Positions 22,546 through 35,400 of a stretch of DNA of 64,000 bases are shown one piece after another. Each line of letters opens with the position of its first letter. Position 1 is the stretch's first letter. The stretch spans positions 17,170,751-17,234,750 of the forward strand of contig NC_064042.1 in NCBI RefSeq assembly GCF_932526225.1. Reading direction: 5' to 3'. The position numbers were made by a program, and so were the translations under genes. This DNA is from Nematostella vectensis. Lineage: Eukaryota; Cnidaria; Anthozoa; Actiniaria; Edwardsiidae. Under the pieces are notes generated by a model, which was not told the origin of the DNA, did not search any database, and worked only from the letters and a program-made list of their open reading frames with translations.

Positions 22546-25500
22546 TCTATGTACTCATAAAGGGCTATCTAACCCTGCAATCAGATTTCGAATCGATCAA
22601 GAATTGACAAAAGCCGCTAATCTTTTTCCCTACCTTCCGGGACATTTTGAGTAGGGCCTGGGGACTAGGAATTAAGTCCGATTGATCTCAAACTTGGTCA
22701 GCATGAAGAAAGTATCAGCACTTAGTAAAGGTTAGAAAATCAAAAGCATAGTTTCAAAGTAAAGCTGTTAAAAAAGGCCGGAAAAAAGGCCAAATTGCAC
22801 CTTCTCCCTAGAAAAACTTTGCAAATACTGACTTTGGAGGACAACAAACTGCCTAGCGCCTATATGGTTTTTCAAGAGCTTTCGAATGAGCCTATGCACG
22901 TTTATATTTGATGAGTTTGAGTTTTTCAGTGTTCAAACAAGGTCCAAAAAAGGTCCAAAATCTAAAAACTTCAAAAAACCAAAATTCTTAATACTTGTCC
23001 AAATGAGCCGAAAATGGTATCATTCGAACCCTGACATTCCCCGGCGTGTGTTGCGCTATTCGGTTTTTTCATAAGTGCGCATGCGCAGAATTTTTTTTCC
23101 GAAAAAACTGTGTCCCGTAGGGTAGGGGACAACTTTTCGGGTCTATATACTTGAGCTAAAATTCTCAAACTCGGTAAGATCTATGTACTCATAAAGGGCT
23201 ATCTAACCCTGCAATCAGATTTCGAATCGATCAAGAATTGACAAAAGGCGCTAATCTTTTTCCCTACCTTCTGAGACATTTTGAGTAGAGTCTAGGGACT
23301 AGGCATTAAGTCCGATTGATCTCAAACTTGGTCAGCATGAAGAAAGTATCAGCACTTAGTAAAGGTTAGAAAATCAAAAGCATAGCTTTAAAGTAAAGCT
23401 GTTAAAAAAGGCCGGAAATAAGGCCAAATTGCACATTCTCCCTAGAAAAACTTTGCAAATATTGACTTTGGAGGACAACAAACTGCCTAGCGCCTATATG
23501 GTTTTTCAAGAGCTTTCGAATGAGCCTATGCACGTTAAGATTTGATGAGTTTGAGTTTTTTTAATGTTCAAACAAGGTCCAAAAAAGGTCCAAAATCTAA
23601 AAACTTCAAAAAACCAAAATTCTTAATACTTGTCCAAATGAGCCGAAAATGGTATCATTCGAACCCTGACATTCCCCGGCGTGTGTTGCGCTATTCGGTT
23701 TTTTCATAAGTGCGCATGCGCAGACATTTTTTCCAAAAAAACTGTGTCCCGTAGGGTAGGGGACAACTTTTCGGGTCTATATACTTGAGCTAAAATTCTC
23801 AAACTCGGTAAGATTTATGTACTCATAAAGGGCTATCTAACCCTGCAATCAGATTTCGAATCGATCAAGAATTGACAAAAGCCGCTAATCTTTTTCGCTA
23901 CCTTCCGGGACATTTTGAGTAGGGCCTGGGGACTAGGAATTAAGTCCGATTGATCTCAAACTTGGTCAGCATGAAGAAAGTATTAGCACTTAGTAAAGGT
24001 AAGAAAATCAAAAGCATAGCTTCAAAGTAAAGCTGTTAAAAAAGGCCGGAAAAAAGGCCAAATTGCAACTTCTGCCTAGAAAATCTTTGCAAATATTGAC
24101 TTTGGAGGACAACAAACTGCCTAGCGCCTATATGGTTTTTCAAGAGCTTTCGAATGAGCCTATGTACGTTAAGATTTGATGAGTTTGAGTTTTTCAGTGT
24201 TCAAACAAGGTCCAAAAAAGGTCCAAAATCTAAAAACTTCAAAAAACCAAAATTTTTAATACTTGTTCAAATGAGCAGCAAATGGTATCATTCGAACCCT
24301 GACATTCCCCGGCGTGTGTTGCGCTATTCGGTTTTTTCATAAGTGCGCATGCGCAGAAATGTTTTCCAAAAAAACTGTGTCCCGGAGGGTAGGGGACAAC
24401 TTTTCGGGTCTATATACTTGAGCTAAAATTCTCAAACTCGGCAATATCTATGTACTCATGAAGGGCTATCTAACCCTGCAATCAGATTTCGAATCGATCA
24501 AGAATTGACAAAAGCCGCTAATTTTTTTCCCTACCTTCCGGGACATTTTGAGTAGGGCCTGGGGACTAGGAATTGAGTCCGATTGATCTCAAACTTTGTC
24601 AGCATGAAGAAAGTATCAGCACTTAGTAAAGGTTAGAAAATCAAAAGCATAGTTTCAAAGTAAAGCTGTTAAAAAAGGCCGGAAAAAAGGCCAAATTGCA
24701 ACTTCTCCCTAGAAAATCTTTGCAAATATTGACTTTGGAGGACAACAAACTGCCTAGCGCCTATATGGTTTTTCAAGAGCTTTCGAATGAGCCTATGCAC
24801 GTTAAGATTGGATGAGTTTCAGTTTTTCAGTGTTCAAACAAGGTCCAAAAAAGGTCCAAAATCTAAAAACTTCAAAAAACCAAAATTCTTAATACTTGTC
24901 CAAATGAGCCGAAAATGGTATCATTCGAACCCTGACATTCCCCTTCGTGTGTTGCGTTAATCGTTTTTTTCATAAGTGCGCATGCGCAGAAATTATTTTC
25001 AAAAAAACTGTGTCCCGGAAGGTAGGGGACAACTTTTCGGGTCTATATACTTGAGCTAAAATTCTCAAACTCGGTAAGATCTATGTACTCATAAAGGGCT
25101 ATCTAACCCTGCAATCAGATTTCGAATCGATCAAGAATTGACAAAAGCCGCTAATCTTTTTCCCTACCTTCCGGGACATTTTGAGTAGGGCCTGGGGACT
25201 AGGAATTAAGTCCGATTGATCTCAAACTTGGTCAGCATGAAGAAAGTATCAGCACTTAGTAAAGGTTAGAAAATCAAAAGCATAACTTCAAAGTAAAGCT
25301 GTTAAAAAAGGCCGGAAAAAAGGCCAAATTGCACCTTCTCCCTAGAAAAACTTTGCAAATATTGACTTTGGAGGACAACAAACTGCCTAGCGCCTATATG
25401 GTTTTTCAAGAGCTTTCGAATGAGCCTATGTACGTTAAGATTTGATGAGTTTGAGTTTTTCAGTGTTCAAACAAGGTCCAAAAAAGGTCCAAAATCTAAA

Positions 25501-26978
25501 AACTTCAAAAAACCAAAATTTTTAATACTTGTCCAAATGAGCCGCAAATGGTATCATTCGAACCCTGACATTCCCCGGCGTGTGTTGCGCTATTCGGTTT
25601 TTTCATAAGTGCGCATGCGCAGAAATTTTTTCCAAAAAAACTGTGTCCCGGAGGGTAGGGGACAACTTTTCGGGTCTATATACTTGAGCTAAAATTCTCA
25701 AACTCGGCAATATCTATGTACTCATGAAGGGCTATCTAACCCTGCAATCAGATTTCGAATCGATCAAGAATTGACAAAAGCCGCTAATTTTTTTCCCTAC
25801 CTTCCGGGACATTTTGAGTAGGGCCTGGGGACTAGGAATTGAGTCCGATTGATCTCAAACTTGGTCAGCATGAAGAAAGTATCAGCACTTAGTAAAGGTT
25901 AGAAAATCAAAAGCATAGTTTCAAAGTAAAGCTGTTAAAAAAGGCCGGAAAAAAGGCCAAATTGCAACTTCTCCCTAGAAAATCTTTGCAAATATTGACT
26001 TTGGAGGACAACAAACTGCCTAGCGCCTATATGGTTTTTCAAGAGCTTTCGAATGAGCCTATGCACGTTAAGATTGGATGAGTTTCAGTTTTTCAGTGTT
26101 CAAACAAGGTCCAAAAAAGGTCCAAAATCTAAAAACTTCAAAAAACCAAAATTCTTAATACTTGTCCAAATGAGCCGAAAATGGTATCATTCGAACCCTG
26201 ACATTCCCCTTCGTGTGTTGCGTTAATCGTTTTTTTCATAAGTGCGCATGCGCAGAAATTATTTTCAAAAAAACTGTGTCCCGGAAGGTAGGGGACAACT
26301 TTTCGGGTCTATATACTTGAGCTAAAATTCTCAAACTCGGTAAGATCTATGTACTCATAAAGGGCTATCTAACCCTGCAATCAGATTTCGAATCGATCAA
26401 GAATTGACAAAAGCCGCTAATCTTTTTCCCTACCTTCCGGGACATTTTGAGTAGGGCCTGGGGACTAGGAATTAAGTCCGATTGATCTCAAACTTGGTCA
26501 GCATGAAGAAAGTATCAGCACTTAGTAAAGGTTAGAAAATCAAAAGCATAACTTCAAAGTAAAGCTGTTAAAAAAGGCCGGAAAAAAGGCCAAATTGCAC
26601 CTTCTCCCTAGAAAAACTTTGCAAATATTGACTTTGGAGGACAACAAACTGCCTAGCGCCTATATGGTTTTTCAAGAGCTTTCGAATGAGCCTATGCACG
26701 TTAAGATTTGATGAGTTTGAGTTTTTCAGTGTTCAAACAAGGTCCAAAAAAGGTCCAAAATCTAAAAACTTCAAAAAACCAAAATTCTTAATACTTGTCC
26801 AAATGAGCCGCAAATGGTATCATTCGAACCCTGACATTCCCCGGCGTGTGTTGCGCTATTCGGTTTTTTCATAAGTGCGCATGCGCAGAAATTTTTTCCA
26901 AAAAAACTGTGTCCCGTAGGGTAGGGGACAACTTTTCGGGTCTATATACTTGAGCTAAAATTCTCAAACTCGGTAAGA
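22546..26978 (+). repeat. Seven short units of block E (units 32-38)
   Basis: Unit starts: 22546, 23180, 23814, 24447, 25080, 25713, 26346. Unit 32 has CACGTTTATATTTG and GAATTTTTTTTCCG. Unit 33 is a chimera: its first 125 bp are the GGCGCTAAT/GAGTCTAGG/GGCATT type, the rest is the unit-14 type. Units 34-36 copy units 15-17 at offset 13490. Units 35-36 and 37-38 are X-Y dimers. Confidence 0.92.
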
Positions 26979-28097
26979 TCTATGTACTCATAAAGGGCTA
27001 TCTAACCCTGCAATCAGATTTCGAATCGATCAAGAATTGACAAAAGCCGCTAATTTTTTTCCCTACCTTCCGGGACATTTTGAGTAGGGCCTGGGGACTA
27101 GGAATTAAGTCCGATTGATCTCAAACTTGGTCAGCATGAAGAAAGTATCAGCACTTAGTAAAGGTTAGAAAATCAAAAGCATAGTTTCAAAGTAAAGCTG
27201 TTAAAAAAGGCCGGAAAAAAGGCCAAATTGCAACTTCTCCCTAGAAAATCTTTGCAAATATTGACTTTGGAGGACAACAATCTGCATAGCACCTATATGG
27301 TTTTTCAAGAGCTTTCGAATGAGCCTATGCACGTTAAGATTGGATGAGTTTGAGTTTTTCAGTGGTCAAACAAGGTCCAAAATTGGTCCTAGGTAGAATA
27401 TGAGCATTTCTGAAGTTAGTCGTAGCCTGCCCAAAGTCACGGGGAAGGTCCAACTATGCTGGTAGACACTAACTAAGAAAGATTCAGGACGAAGATTGAA
27501 GTTTAGACTTTTTTTTGCAAACTTCCCAAAACTTTTTCTGTGCCGACGATTTCTTTCGATTTTCAAAAAATTCCCACTAGCCAGGAATGAGCAGCAGACA
27601 ATACTTTGATGTATGAGGTTAGTGTCCATGCGCATCTCTATATCATAAGTGAAAAAAATCTCCAGAAACGATTTTGCATGTACGACTTTTTGGGGGTTAA
27701 ATATGATACAAATTGCACATTTTCCCTCAAATATCTTTGAAAATATTGATTTTGGAGGACAACAAACGGCAGAGGGCATATATGGTTTTCAAGAGCTTTC
27801 GAATGAGCCTATGCACGTTAAGATTGGAGGAGTTTGAGTTTTTCAGTGTTCAAACAAGGTCCAAAAAACGTCCAAAATCCAAAAACTTCAAAAAAACCAA
27901 AATTCTTAATACTTGTCCAAATGAGCCGAAAATGGTATCATTCGAACCCTGAAATTTCCCCGGCGTGTGTTGCGCTATTCGGTTTTTTCATAAGTGCGCA
28001 TGCGCAGAAATTATTTCCAAAAAAACTGTGTCCCGGAGGGTAGGGGACAACTTTTCGGGTCTATATACTTGAGCTAAAATTCTCAAACTCGGTAAGA
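26979..28097 (+). repeat. Long unit La-6 (unit 39)
   Basis: 1119 bp, leads block F. Identical by eye to La-5 except for the common GGGCTATCTAACCC near its start. Confidence 0.93.
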
Positions 28098-30000
28098 TCT
28101 ATGTACTCATAAAGGGCTATCTAACCCTGCAATCAGATTTCGAATCGATCAAGAATTGACAAAAGCCGCTAATCTTTTTCGCTACCTTCCGGGACATTTT
28201 GAGTAGGGCCTGGGGACTAGGAATTAAGTCCGATTGATCTCAAACTTGGTCAGCATGAAGAAATTATCAGCACTTAGTAAAGGTTAGAAAATCAAAAGCA
28301 TAGCTTCAAAGTAAAGCTGTTAAAAAAGGCCGGAAAAAAGGCCAAATTGCACCTTCTCCCTAGAAAAACTTTGCAAATATTGACTTTGGAGGACAACAAA
28401 CTGCCTAGCGCCTATATGGTTTTTCGAGAGATTTCGAATGAGCCTATGCACGTTAAGATTTGATGAGTTTGAGTTTTTTTAGTGTTCAAACAAGGTCCAA
28501 AAAAGGTCCAAAATCTAAAAACTTCAAAAAACCAAAATTCTTTATACTTGTCCAAATGAGCCGAAAATGGTATCATTCGAACCCTGACATTCCCCGGCGT
28601 GTGTTGCGCTATTCGGTTTTTTCATAAGTGCGCATGCGCAGAAATTATTTTCAAAAAAACTGTGTCCCGGAAGATAGGGGACAACTTTTCGGGTCTATAT
28701 ACTTGAGCTAAAATTCTCAAACTCGGTAAGATCTATGTACTCATAAAGGGCTATCTAACCCTGCAATCAGATTTCGAATCGATCAAGAATTGACAAAAGC
28801 CGCTAATCTTTTTCCCTACCTTCCGGGACATTTTGAGTAGGGCCTGGGGACTAGGAATTAAGTCCGATTGATCTCAAACTTGGTCAGCATGAAGAAAGTA
28901 TCAGCACTTAGTAAAGGTTAGAAAATCAAAAGCATAGCTTTAAAGTAAAGCTGTTAAAAAAGGCCGGAAATAAGGCCAAATTGCACATTCTCCCTAGAAA
29001 AACTTTGCAAATATTGACTTTGGAGGACAACAAACTGCCTAGCGCCTATATGGTTTTTCAAGAGCTTTCGAATGAGCCTATGCACGTTAAGATTTGATGA
29101 GTTTGAGTTTTTTTAGTGTTCAAACAAGGTCCAAAAAAGGTCCAAAATCTAAAAACTTCAAAAAACCAAAATTCTTAATACTTGTCCAAATGAGCCGAAA
29201 AAGGTATCATTCGAACCCTGACATTCCCCGGCGTGTGTTGCGCTATTCGGTTTTTTCATAAGTGCGCATGCGCAGACATTTTTTCCAAAAAAACTGTGTC
29301 CCGTAGGGTAGGGGACAACTTTTCGGGTCTATATACTTGAGCTAAAATTCTCAAACTCGGTAAGATTTATGTACTCATAAAGGGCTATCTAACCCTGCAA
29401 TCAGATTTCGAATCGATCAAGAATTGACAAAAGCCGCTAATCTTTTTCGCTACCTTCCGGGACATTTTATGTAGGGCCTGGGGACTAGGAATTAAGTCCG
29501 ATTGATCTCAAACATGGTCAGCATGAAGAAAGTATCAGCACTTAGTAAAGGTAAGAAAATCAAAAGCATAGCTTCAAAGTAAAGCTGTTAAAAAAGGCCG
29601 GAAAAAAAGGCCAAATTGCAACTTCTCCCTAGAAAATCTTTGCAAATATTGACTTTGGAGGACAACAAACTGCCTAGCGCCTATATGGTTTTTCAAGAGC
29701 TTTCGAATGAGCCTATGCACGTTAAGATTGGATGAGTTTGAGTTTTTCAGTGTTCAAACAAGGTCCAAAAAAGGTCCAAAATCTAAAAACTTCAAAAAAC
29801 CAAAATTTTTAATACTTGTCCAAATGAGCCGCAAATGGTATCATTCGAACCCTGACATTCCCCGGCGTGTGTTGCGCTATTCGGTTTTTTTCATAAGTGC
29901 GCATGCGCAGAAATTTTTTCCAAAAAAACTGTGTCCCGGAGGGTAGGGGACAACTTTTCGGGTCTATATACTTGAGCTAAAATTCTCAAACTCGGCAATA
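28098..30000 (+). repeat. Three short units of block F (units 40-42)
   Basis: Unit starts: 28098, 28732, 29366. They copy units 28-30. Unit 42 is 635 bp and has two private changes: TTTTATGTAGG for TTTTGAGTAGG near 29466, and one extra T in the run before CATAAGTG near 29890. Confidence 0.93.
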
Positions 30001-31116
30001 TCTATGTACTCATGAAGGGCTATCTAACCCTGCAATCAGATTTCGAATCGATCAAGAATTGACAAAAGCCGCTAATTTTTTTCCCTACCTTCCGGGACAT
30101 TTTGAGTAGGGCCTGGGGACTAGGAATTAAGTCCGATTGATCTCAAACTTGGTCAGCATGAAGAAAGTATCAGCACTTAGTAAAGGTTAGAAAATCAAAA
30201 GCATAGTTTCAAAGTAAAGCTGTTAAAAAAGGCCGGAAAAAAGGCCAAATTGCAACTTCTCCCTAGAAAATCTTTGCAAATATTGACTTTGGAGGACAAC
30301 AAACTGCCTAGCGCCTATATGGTTTTTCAAGAGCTTTCGAATGAGCCTATGCACGTTAAGATTGGATGAGTTTGAGTTTTTCAGTGGTCAAACAAGGTCC
30401 AAAATTGGTCCTAGGTAGAATATGAGCATTTCTGAAGTTAGTCGTAGCCTGCCCAAAGTCACGGGGAAGGTCCAACTATGCTAGTAGACACCAACTATGA
30501 AAGATTCTGGACGAAGATTGAAGTTTAGACTTTTTTTTGCAAACTTCCCAAAACTTTTTGTGCCGACGATTTCTTTCGATTATCAAAAAATTCCCACTAG
30601 CCAGGAATGAGCAGCAGACAATACTTTGATGTATGAGGTTAGTGTCCATGCGCATCTCTATATCATAAGCGAAAAAAATTTCCAGAAACGATTTTGCATG
30701 TACGACTTTTTGGGGGTTAAAAATGATACAAATTGCACATTTTCCCTAAAATATCTTTGCAAATATTGACTTTGGAGGACAACAAACTGCCTAGCGCCTA
30801 TATGGTTTTTCAAGAGCTTTCGAATGAGCCTATGCACGTTAAGATTGGATGAGTTTGAGTTTTTCAGTGTTCAAACAAAGTACAAAAAAGGTCCAAAATC
30901 TAAAAACTTCAAAAAACCAAAATTCTTAATACTTGTCCAAATGAGCCGAAAATGGTATCATTCGAACCCTGACATTCCCCGGCGTGTGTTGCGTTAATCG
31001 GTTTTTTCATAAGTGCGCATGCGCAGAAATTATTTTCAAAAAAACTGTGTCCCGGAGGGTAGGGGACAACTTTTCGGGTCTATATACTTGAGCTAAAATT
31101 CTCAAACTCGGTAAGA
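30001..31116 (+). repeat. Long unit Lb-2 (unit 43)
   Basis: 1116 bp. The same as Lb-1 by eye, still with GGTCCTAGG at the B/I junction; lies 8571 bp from Lb-1. Confidence 0.93.
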
Positions 31117-34100
31117 TCTATGTACTCATAAAGGGCTATCTAACCCTGCAATCAGATTTCGAATCGATCAAGAATTGACAAAAGCCGCTAATCTTTTTCC
31201 CTACCTTCCGGGACATTTTGAGTAGGGCCTGGGGACTAGGAATTAAGTCCGATTGATCTCAAACTTGGTCAGCATGAAGAAAGTATCAGCACTTAGTAAA
31301 GGTTAGAAAATCAAAAGCATAGTTTCAAAGTAAAGCTGTTAAAAAAGGCCGGAAAAAAGGCCAAATTGCACCTTCTCCCTAGAAAAACTTTGCAAATACT
31401 GACTTTGGAGGACAACAAACTGCCTAGCGCCTATATGGTTTTTCAAGAGCTTTCGAATGAGCCTATGCACGTTTATATTTGATGAGTTTGAGTTTTTCAG
31501 TGTTCAAACAAGGTCCAAAAAAGGTCCAAAATCTAAAAACTTCAAAAAACCAAAATTCTTAATACTTGTCCAAATGAGCCGAAAATGGTATCATTCGAAC
31601 CCTGACATTCCCCGGCGTGTGTTGCGCTATTCGGTTTTTTCATAAGTGCGCATGCGCAGAATTTTTTTTCCGAAAAAACTGTGTCCCGTAGGGTAGGGGA
31701 CAACTTTTCGGGTCTATATACTTGAGCTAAAATTCTCAAACTCGGTAAGATCTATGTACTCATAAAGGGCTATCTAACCCTGCAATCAGATTTCGAATCG
31801 ATCAAGAATTGACAAAAGGCGCTAATCTTTTTCCCTACCTTCTGAGACATTTTGAGTAGAGTCTAGGGACTAGGCATTAAGTCCGATTGATCTCAAACTT
31901 GGTCAGCATGAAGAAAGTATCAGCACTTAGTTCAGGTTAGAAAATCAAAAGCATAGCTTCAAAGTAAAGCTGTTAAAAAAGGCAGGAAAAAGGCCAAATT
32001 GCACCTTCTCCCTAGAAAATCTTTGCAAATATTGACTTTGGAGGACAACAAACTGCCTAGCGCCTATATGGTTTTTCGAGAGCTTTCAAATGAGCCTATG
32101 CACGTTAAGATTGGATGAGTTTCAGTTTTTCAGTGTTCAAACAAGGTCCAAAAAAGGTCCAAAATCTAAAAACTTCAAAAAACCAAAATTCTTAATACTT
32201 GTCCAAATGAGCCGAAAATGGTATCATTCGAACCCTGACATTCCCCGGCGTGTGTTGCGTTAAACGTTTTTTTCATAAGTGCGCATGCGCAGAAATTATT
32301 TCCAAAAAAACTGTGTCCCGGAAGGTAGGGGACAACTTTTCGGGTCTATATACTTGAGCTAAAATTCTCAAACTCGGTAAGATCTATGTACTCATAAAGG
32401 GCTATCTAACCCTGCAATCAGATTTCGAATCGATCAAGAATTGACAAAAGCCGCTAATCTTTTTCGCTACCTTCCGGGACATTTTGAGTAGGGCCTGGGG
32501 ACTAGGAATTAAGTCCGATTGATCTCAAACTTGGTCAGCATGAAGAAAGTATCAGCACTTAGTAAAGGTTAGAAAATCAAAAGCATAACTTCAAAGTAAA
32601 GCTGTTAAAAAAGGCCGGAAAAAAGGCCAAATTGCACCTTCTCCCTAGAAAAACTTTGCAAATATTGACTTTGGAGGACAACAAACTGCCTAGCGCCTAT
32701 ATGGTTTTTCAAGAGCTTTCGAATGAGCCTATGTACGTTAAGATTTGATGAGTTTGAGTTTTTCAGTGTTCAAACAAGGTCCAAAAAAGGTCCAAAATCT
32801 AAAAACTTCAAAAAACCAAAATTTTTAATACTTGTCCAAATGAGCCGCAAATGGTATCATTCGAACCCTGACATTCCCCGGCGTGTGTTGCGCTATTCGG
32901 TTTTTTCATAAGTGCGCATGCGCAGAAATTTTTTCCAAAAAAACTGTGTCCCGGAGGGTAGGGGACAACTTTTCGGGTCTATATACTTGAGCTAAAATTC
33001 TCAAACTCGGCAATATCTATGTACTCATGAAGGGCTATCTAACCCTGCAATCAGATTTCGAATCGATCAAGAATTGACAAAAGCCGCTAATTTTTTTCCC
33101 TACCTTCCGGGACATTTTGAGTAGGGCCTGGGGACTAGGAATTGAGTCCGATTGATCTCAAACTTGGTCAGCATGAAGAAAGTATCAGCACTTAGTAAAG
33201 GTTAGAAAATCAAAAGCATAGTTTCAAAGTAAAGCTGTTAAAAAAGGCCGGAAAAAAGGCCAAATTGCAACTTCTCCCTAGAAAATCTTTGCAAATATTG
33301 ACTTTGGAGGACAACAAACTGCCTAGCGCCTATATGGTTTTTCAAGAGCTTTCGAATGAGCCTATGCACGTTAAGATTGGATGAGTTTCAGTTTTTCAGT
33401 GTTCAAACAAGGTCCAAAAAAGGTCCAAAATCTAAAAACTTCAAAAAACCAAAATTCTTAATACTTGTCCAAATGAGCCGAAAATGGTATCATTCGAACC
33501 CTGACATTCCCCTTCGTGTGTTGCGTTAATCGTTTTTTTCATAAGTGCGCATGCGCAGAAATTATTTTCAAAAAAACTGTGTCCCGGAAGGTAGGGGACA
33601 ACTTTTCGGGTCTATATACTTGAGCTAAAATTCTCAAACTCGGTAAGATCTATGTACTCATAAAGGGCTATCTAACCCTGCAATCAGATTTCGAATCGAT
33701 CAAGAATTGACAAAAGCCGCTAATCTTTTTCCCTACCTTCCGGGACATTTTGAGTAGGGCCTGGGGACTAGGAATTAAGTCCGATTGATCTCAAACTTGG
33801 TCAGCATGAAGAAAGTATCAGCACTTAGTAAAGGTTAGAAAATCAAAAGCATAACTTCAAAGTAAAGCTGTTAAAAAAGGCCGGAAAAAAGGCCAAATTG
33901 CACCTTCTCCCTAGAAAAACTTTGCAAATATTGACTTTGGAGGACAACAAACTGCCTAGCGCCTATATGGTTTTTCAAGAGCTTTCGAATGAGCCTATGC
34001 ACGTTAAGATTTGATGAGTTTGAGTTTTTCAGTGTTCAAACAAGGTCCAAAAAAGGTCCAAAATCTAAAAACTTCAAAAAACCAAAATTCTTAATACTTG

Positions 34101-34281
34101 TCCAAATGAGCCGCAAATGGTATCATTCGAACCCTGACATTCCCCGGCGTGTGTTGCGCTATTCGGTTTTTTCATAAGTGCGCATGCGCAGAAATTTTTT
34201 CCAAAAAAACTGTGTCCCGTAGGGTAGGGGACAACTTTTCGGGTCTATATACTTGAGCTAAAATTCTCAAACTCGGTAAGA
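31117..34281 (+). repeat. Five short units of block F (units 44-48)
   Basis: Unit starts: 31117, 31751, 32383, 33016, 33649. Unit 44 matches unit 32. Unit 45 (632 bp) is the intact form of the type seen only at the start of unit 33: GGCGCTAAT, TTCTGAGAC, GAGTCTAGG, GGCATT, GTTCAGG, GGCAGGAAAAAGG. Unit 46 is Y type and units 47-48 are an X-Y dimer. Block F has two S units fewer than block E here. Confidence 0.92.
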
Positions 34282-35400
34282 TCTATGTACTCATAAAGGG
34301 CTATCTAACCCTGCAATCAGATTTCGAATCGATCAAGAATTGACAAAAGCCGCTAATTTTTTTCCCTACCTTCCGGGACATTTTGAGTAGGGCCTGGGGA
34401 CTAGGAATTAAGTCCGATTGATCTCAAACTTGGTCAGCATGAAGAAAGTATCAGCACTTAGTAAAGGTTAGAAAATCAAAAGCATAGTTTCAAAGTAAAG
34501 CTGTTAAAAAAGGCCGGAAAAAAGGCCAAATTGCAACTTCTCCCTAGAAAATCTTTGCAAATATTGACTTTGGAGGACAACAATCTGCATAGCACCTATA
34601 TGGTTTTTCAAGAGCTTTCGAATGAGCCTATGCACGTTAAGATTGGATGAGTTTGAGTTTTTCAGTGGTCAAACAAGGTCCAAAATTGGTCCTAGGTAGA
34701 ATATGAGCATTTCTGAAGTTAGTCGTAGCCTGCCCAAAGTCACGGGGAAGGTCCAACTATGCTGGTAGACACTAACTAAGAAAGATTCAGGACGAAGATT
34801 GAAGTTTAGACTTTTTTTTGCAAACTTCCCAAAACTTTTTCTGTGCCGACGATTTCTTTCGATTTTCAAAAAATTCCCACTAGCCAGGAATGAGCAGCAG
34901 ACAATACTTTGATGTATGAGGTTAGTGTCCATGCGCATCTCTATATCATAAGTGAAAAAAATCTCCAGAAACGATTTTGCATGTACGACTTTTTGGGGGT
35001 TAAATATGATACAAATTGCACATTTTCCCTCAAATATCTTTGAAAATATTGATTTTGGAGGACAACAAACGGCAGAGGGCATATATGGTTTTCAAGAGCT
35101 TTCGAATGAGCCTATGCACGTTAAGATTGGAGGAGTTTGAGTTTTTCAGTGTTCAAACAAGGTCCAAAAAACGTCCAAAATCCAAAAACTTCAAAAAAAC
35201 CAAAATTCTTAATACTTGTCCAAATGAGCCGAAAATGGTATCATTCGAACCCTGAAATTTCCCCGGCGTGTGTTGCGCTATTCGGTTTTTTCATAAGTGC
35301 GCATGCGCAGAAATTATTTCCAAAAAAACTGTGTCCCGGAGGGTAGGGGACAACTTTTCGGGTCTATATACTTGAGCTAAAATTCTCAAACTCGGTAAGA
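34282..35400 (+). repeat. Long unit La-7 (unit 49), last La copy
   Basis: 1119 bp, opens block G. Matches La-6. No La unit occurs to the right of this one in the window. Confidence 0.93.

Larger units (their letters stand above)
18409..26978 (+). repeat. Block E, 8570-bp higher-order repeat
   Basis: La, three S, Lb, seven S. Its first 4.9 kb recur as 26979-31.9 kb (offset 8570-8571) and again from 34282 (offset a further 7303). It holds two S units more than block F, because of the insertion or exchange that starts inside unit 33. Confidence 0.9.
26979..34281 (+). repeat. Block F, 7303-bp higher-order repeat
   Basis: La, three S, Lb, five S. Same order of types as block E up to unit 44, then the uninterrupted form of unit 45. 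The few differences I can see from block E in the shared part (two in unit 42, one at the start of La) mark a recent duplication. Confidence 0.9.

Noticed and set aside
22971-23168. 65-codon minus-strand frame in several units (also 31542, 41226, 44394, 50230, 54165 and others)
   Set aside because: Antisense to the 62-codon frame; present or absent according to one- and two-base length changes near the palindrome. No domain.
18409-34281. Assembly artefact duplicating one block
   Set aside because: Blocks E and F differ in number of units and carry private variants, and unit 33 has a recombination junction, so they are not mere copies. Read-depth data would still be needed for certainty on copy number.
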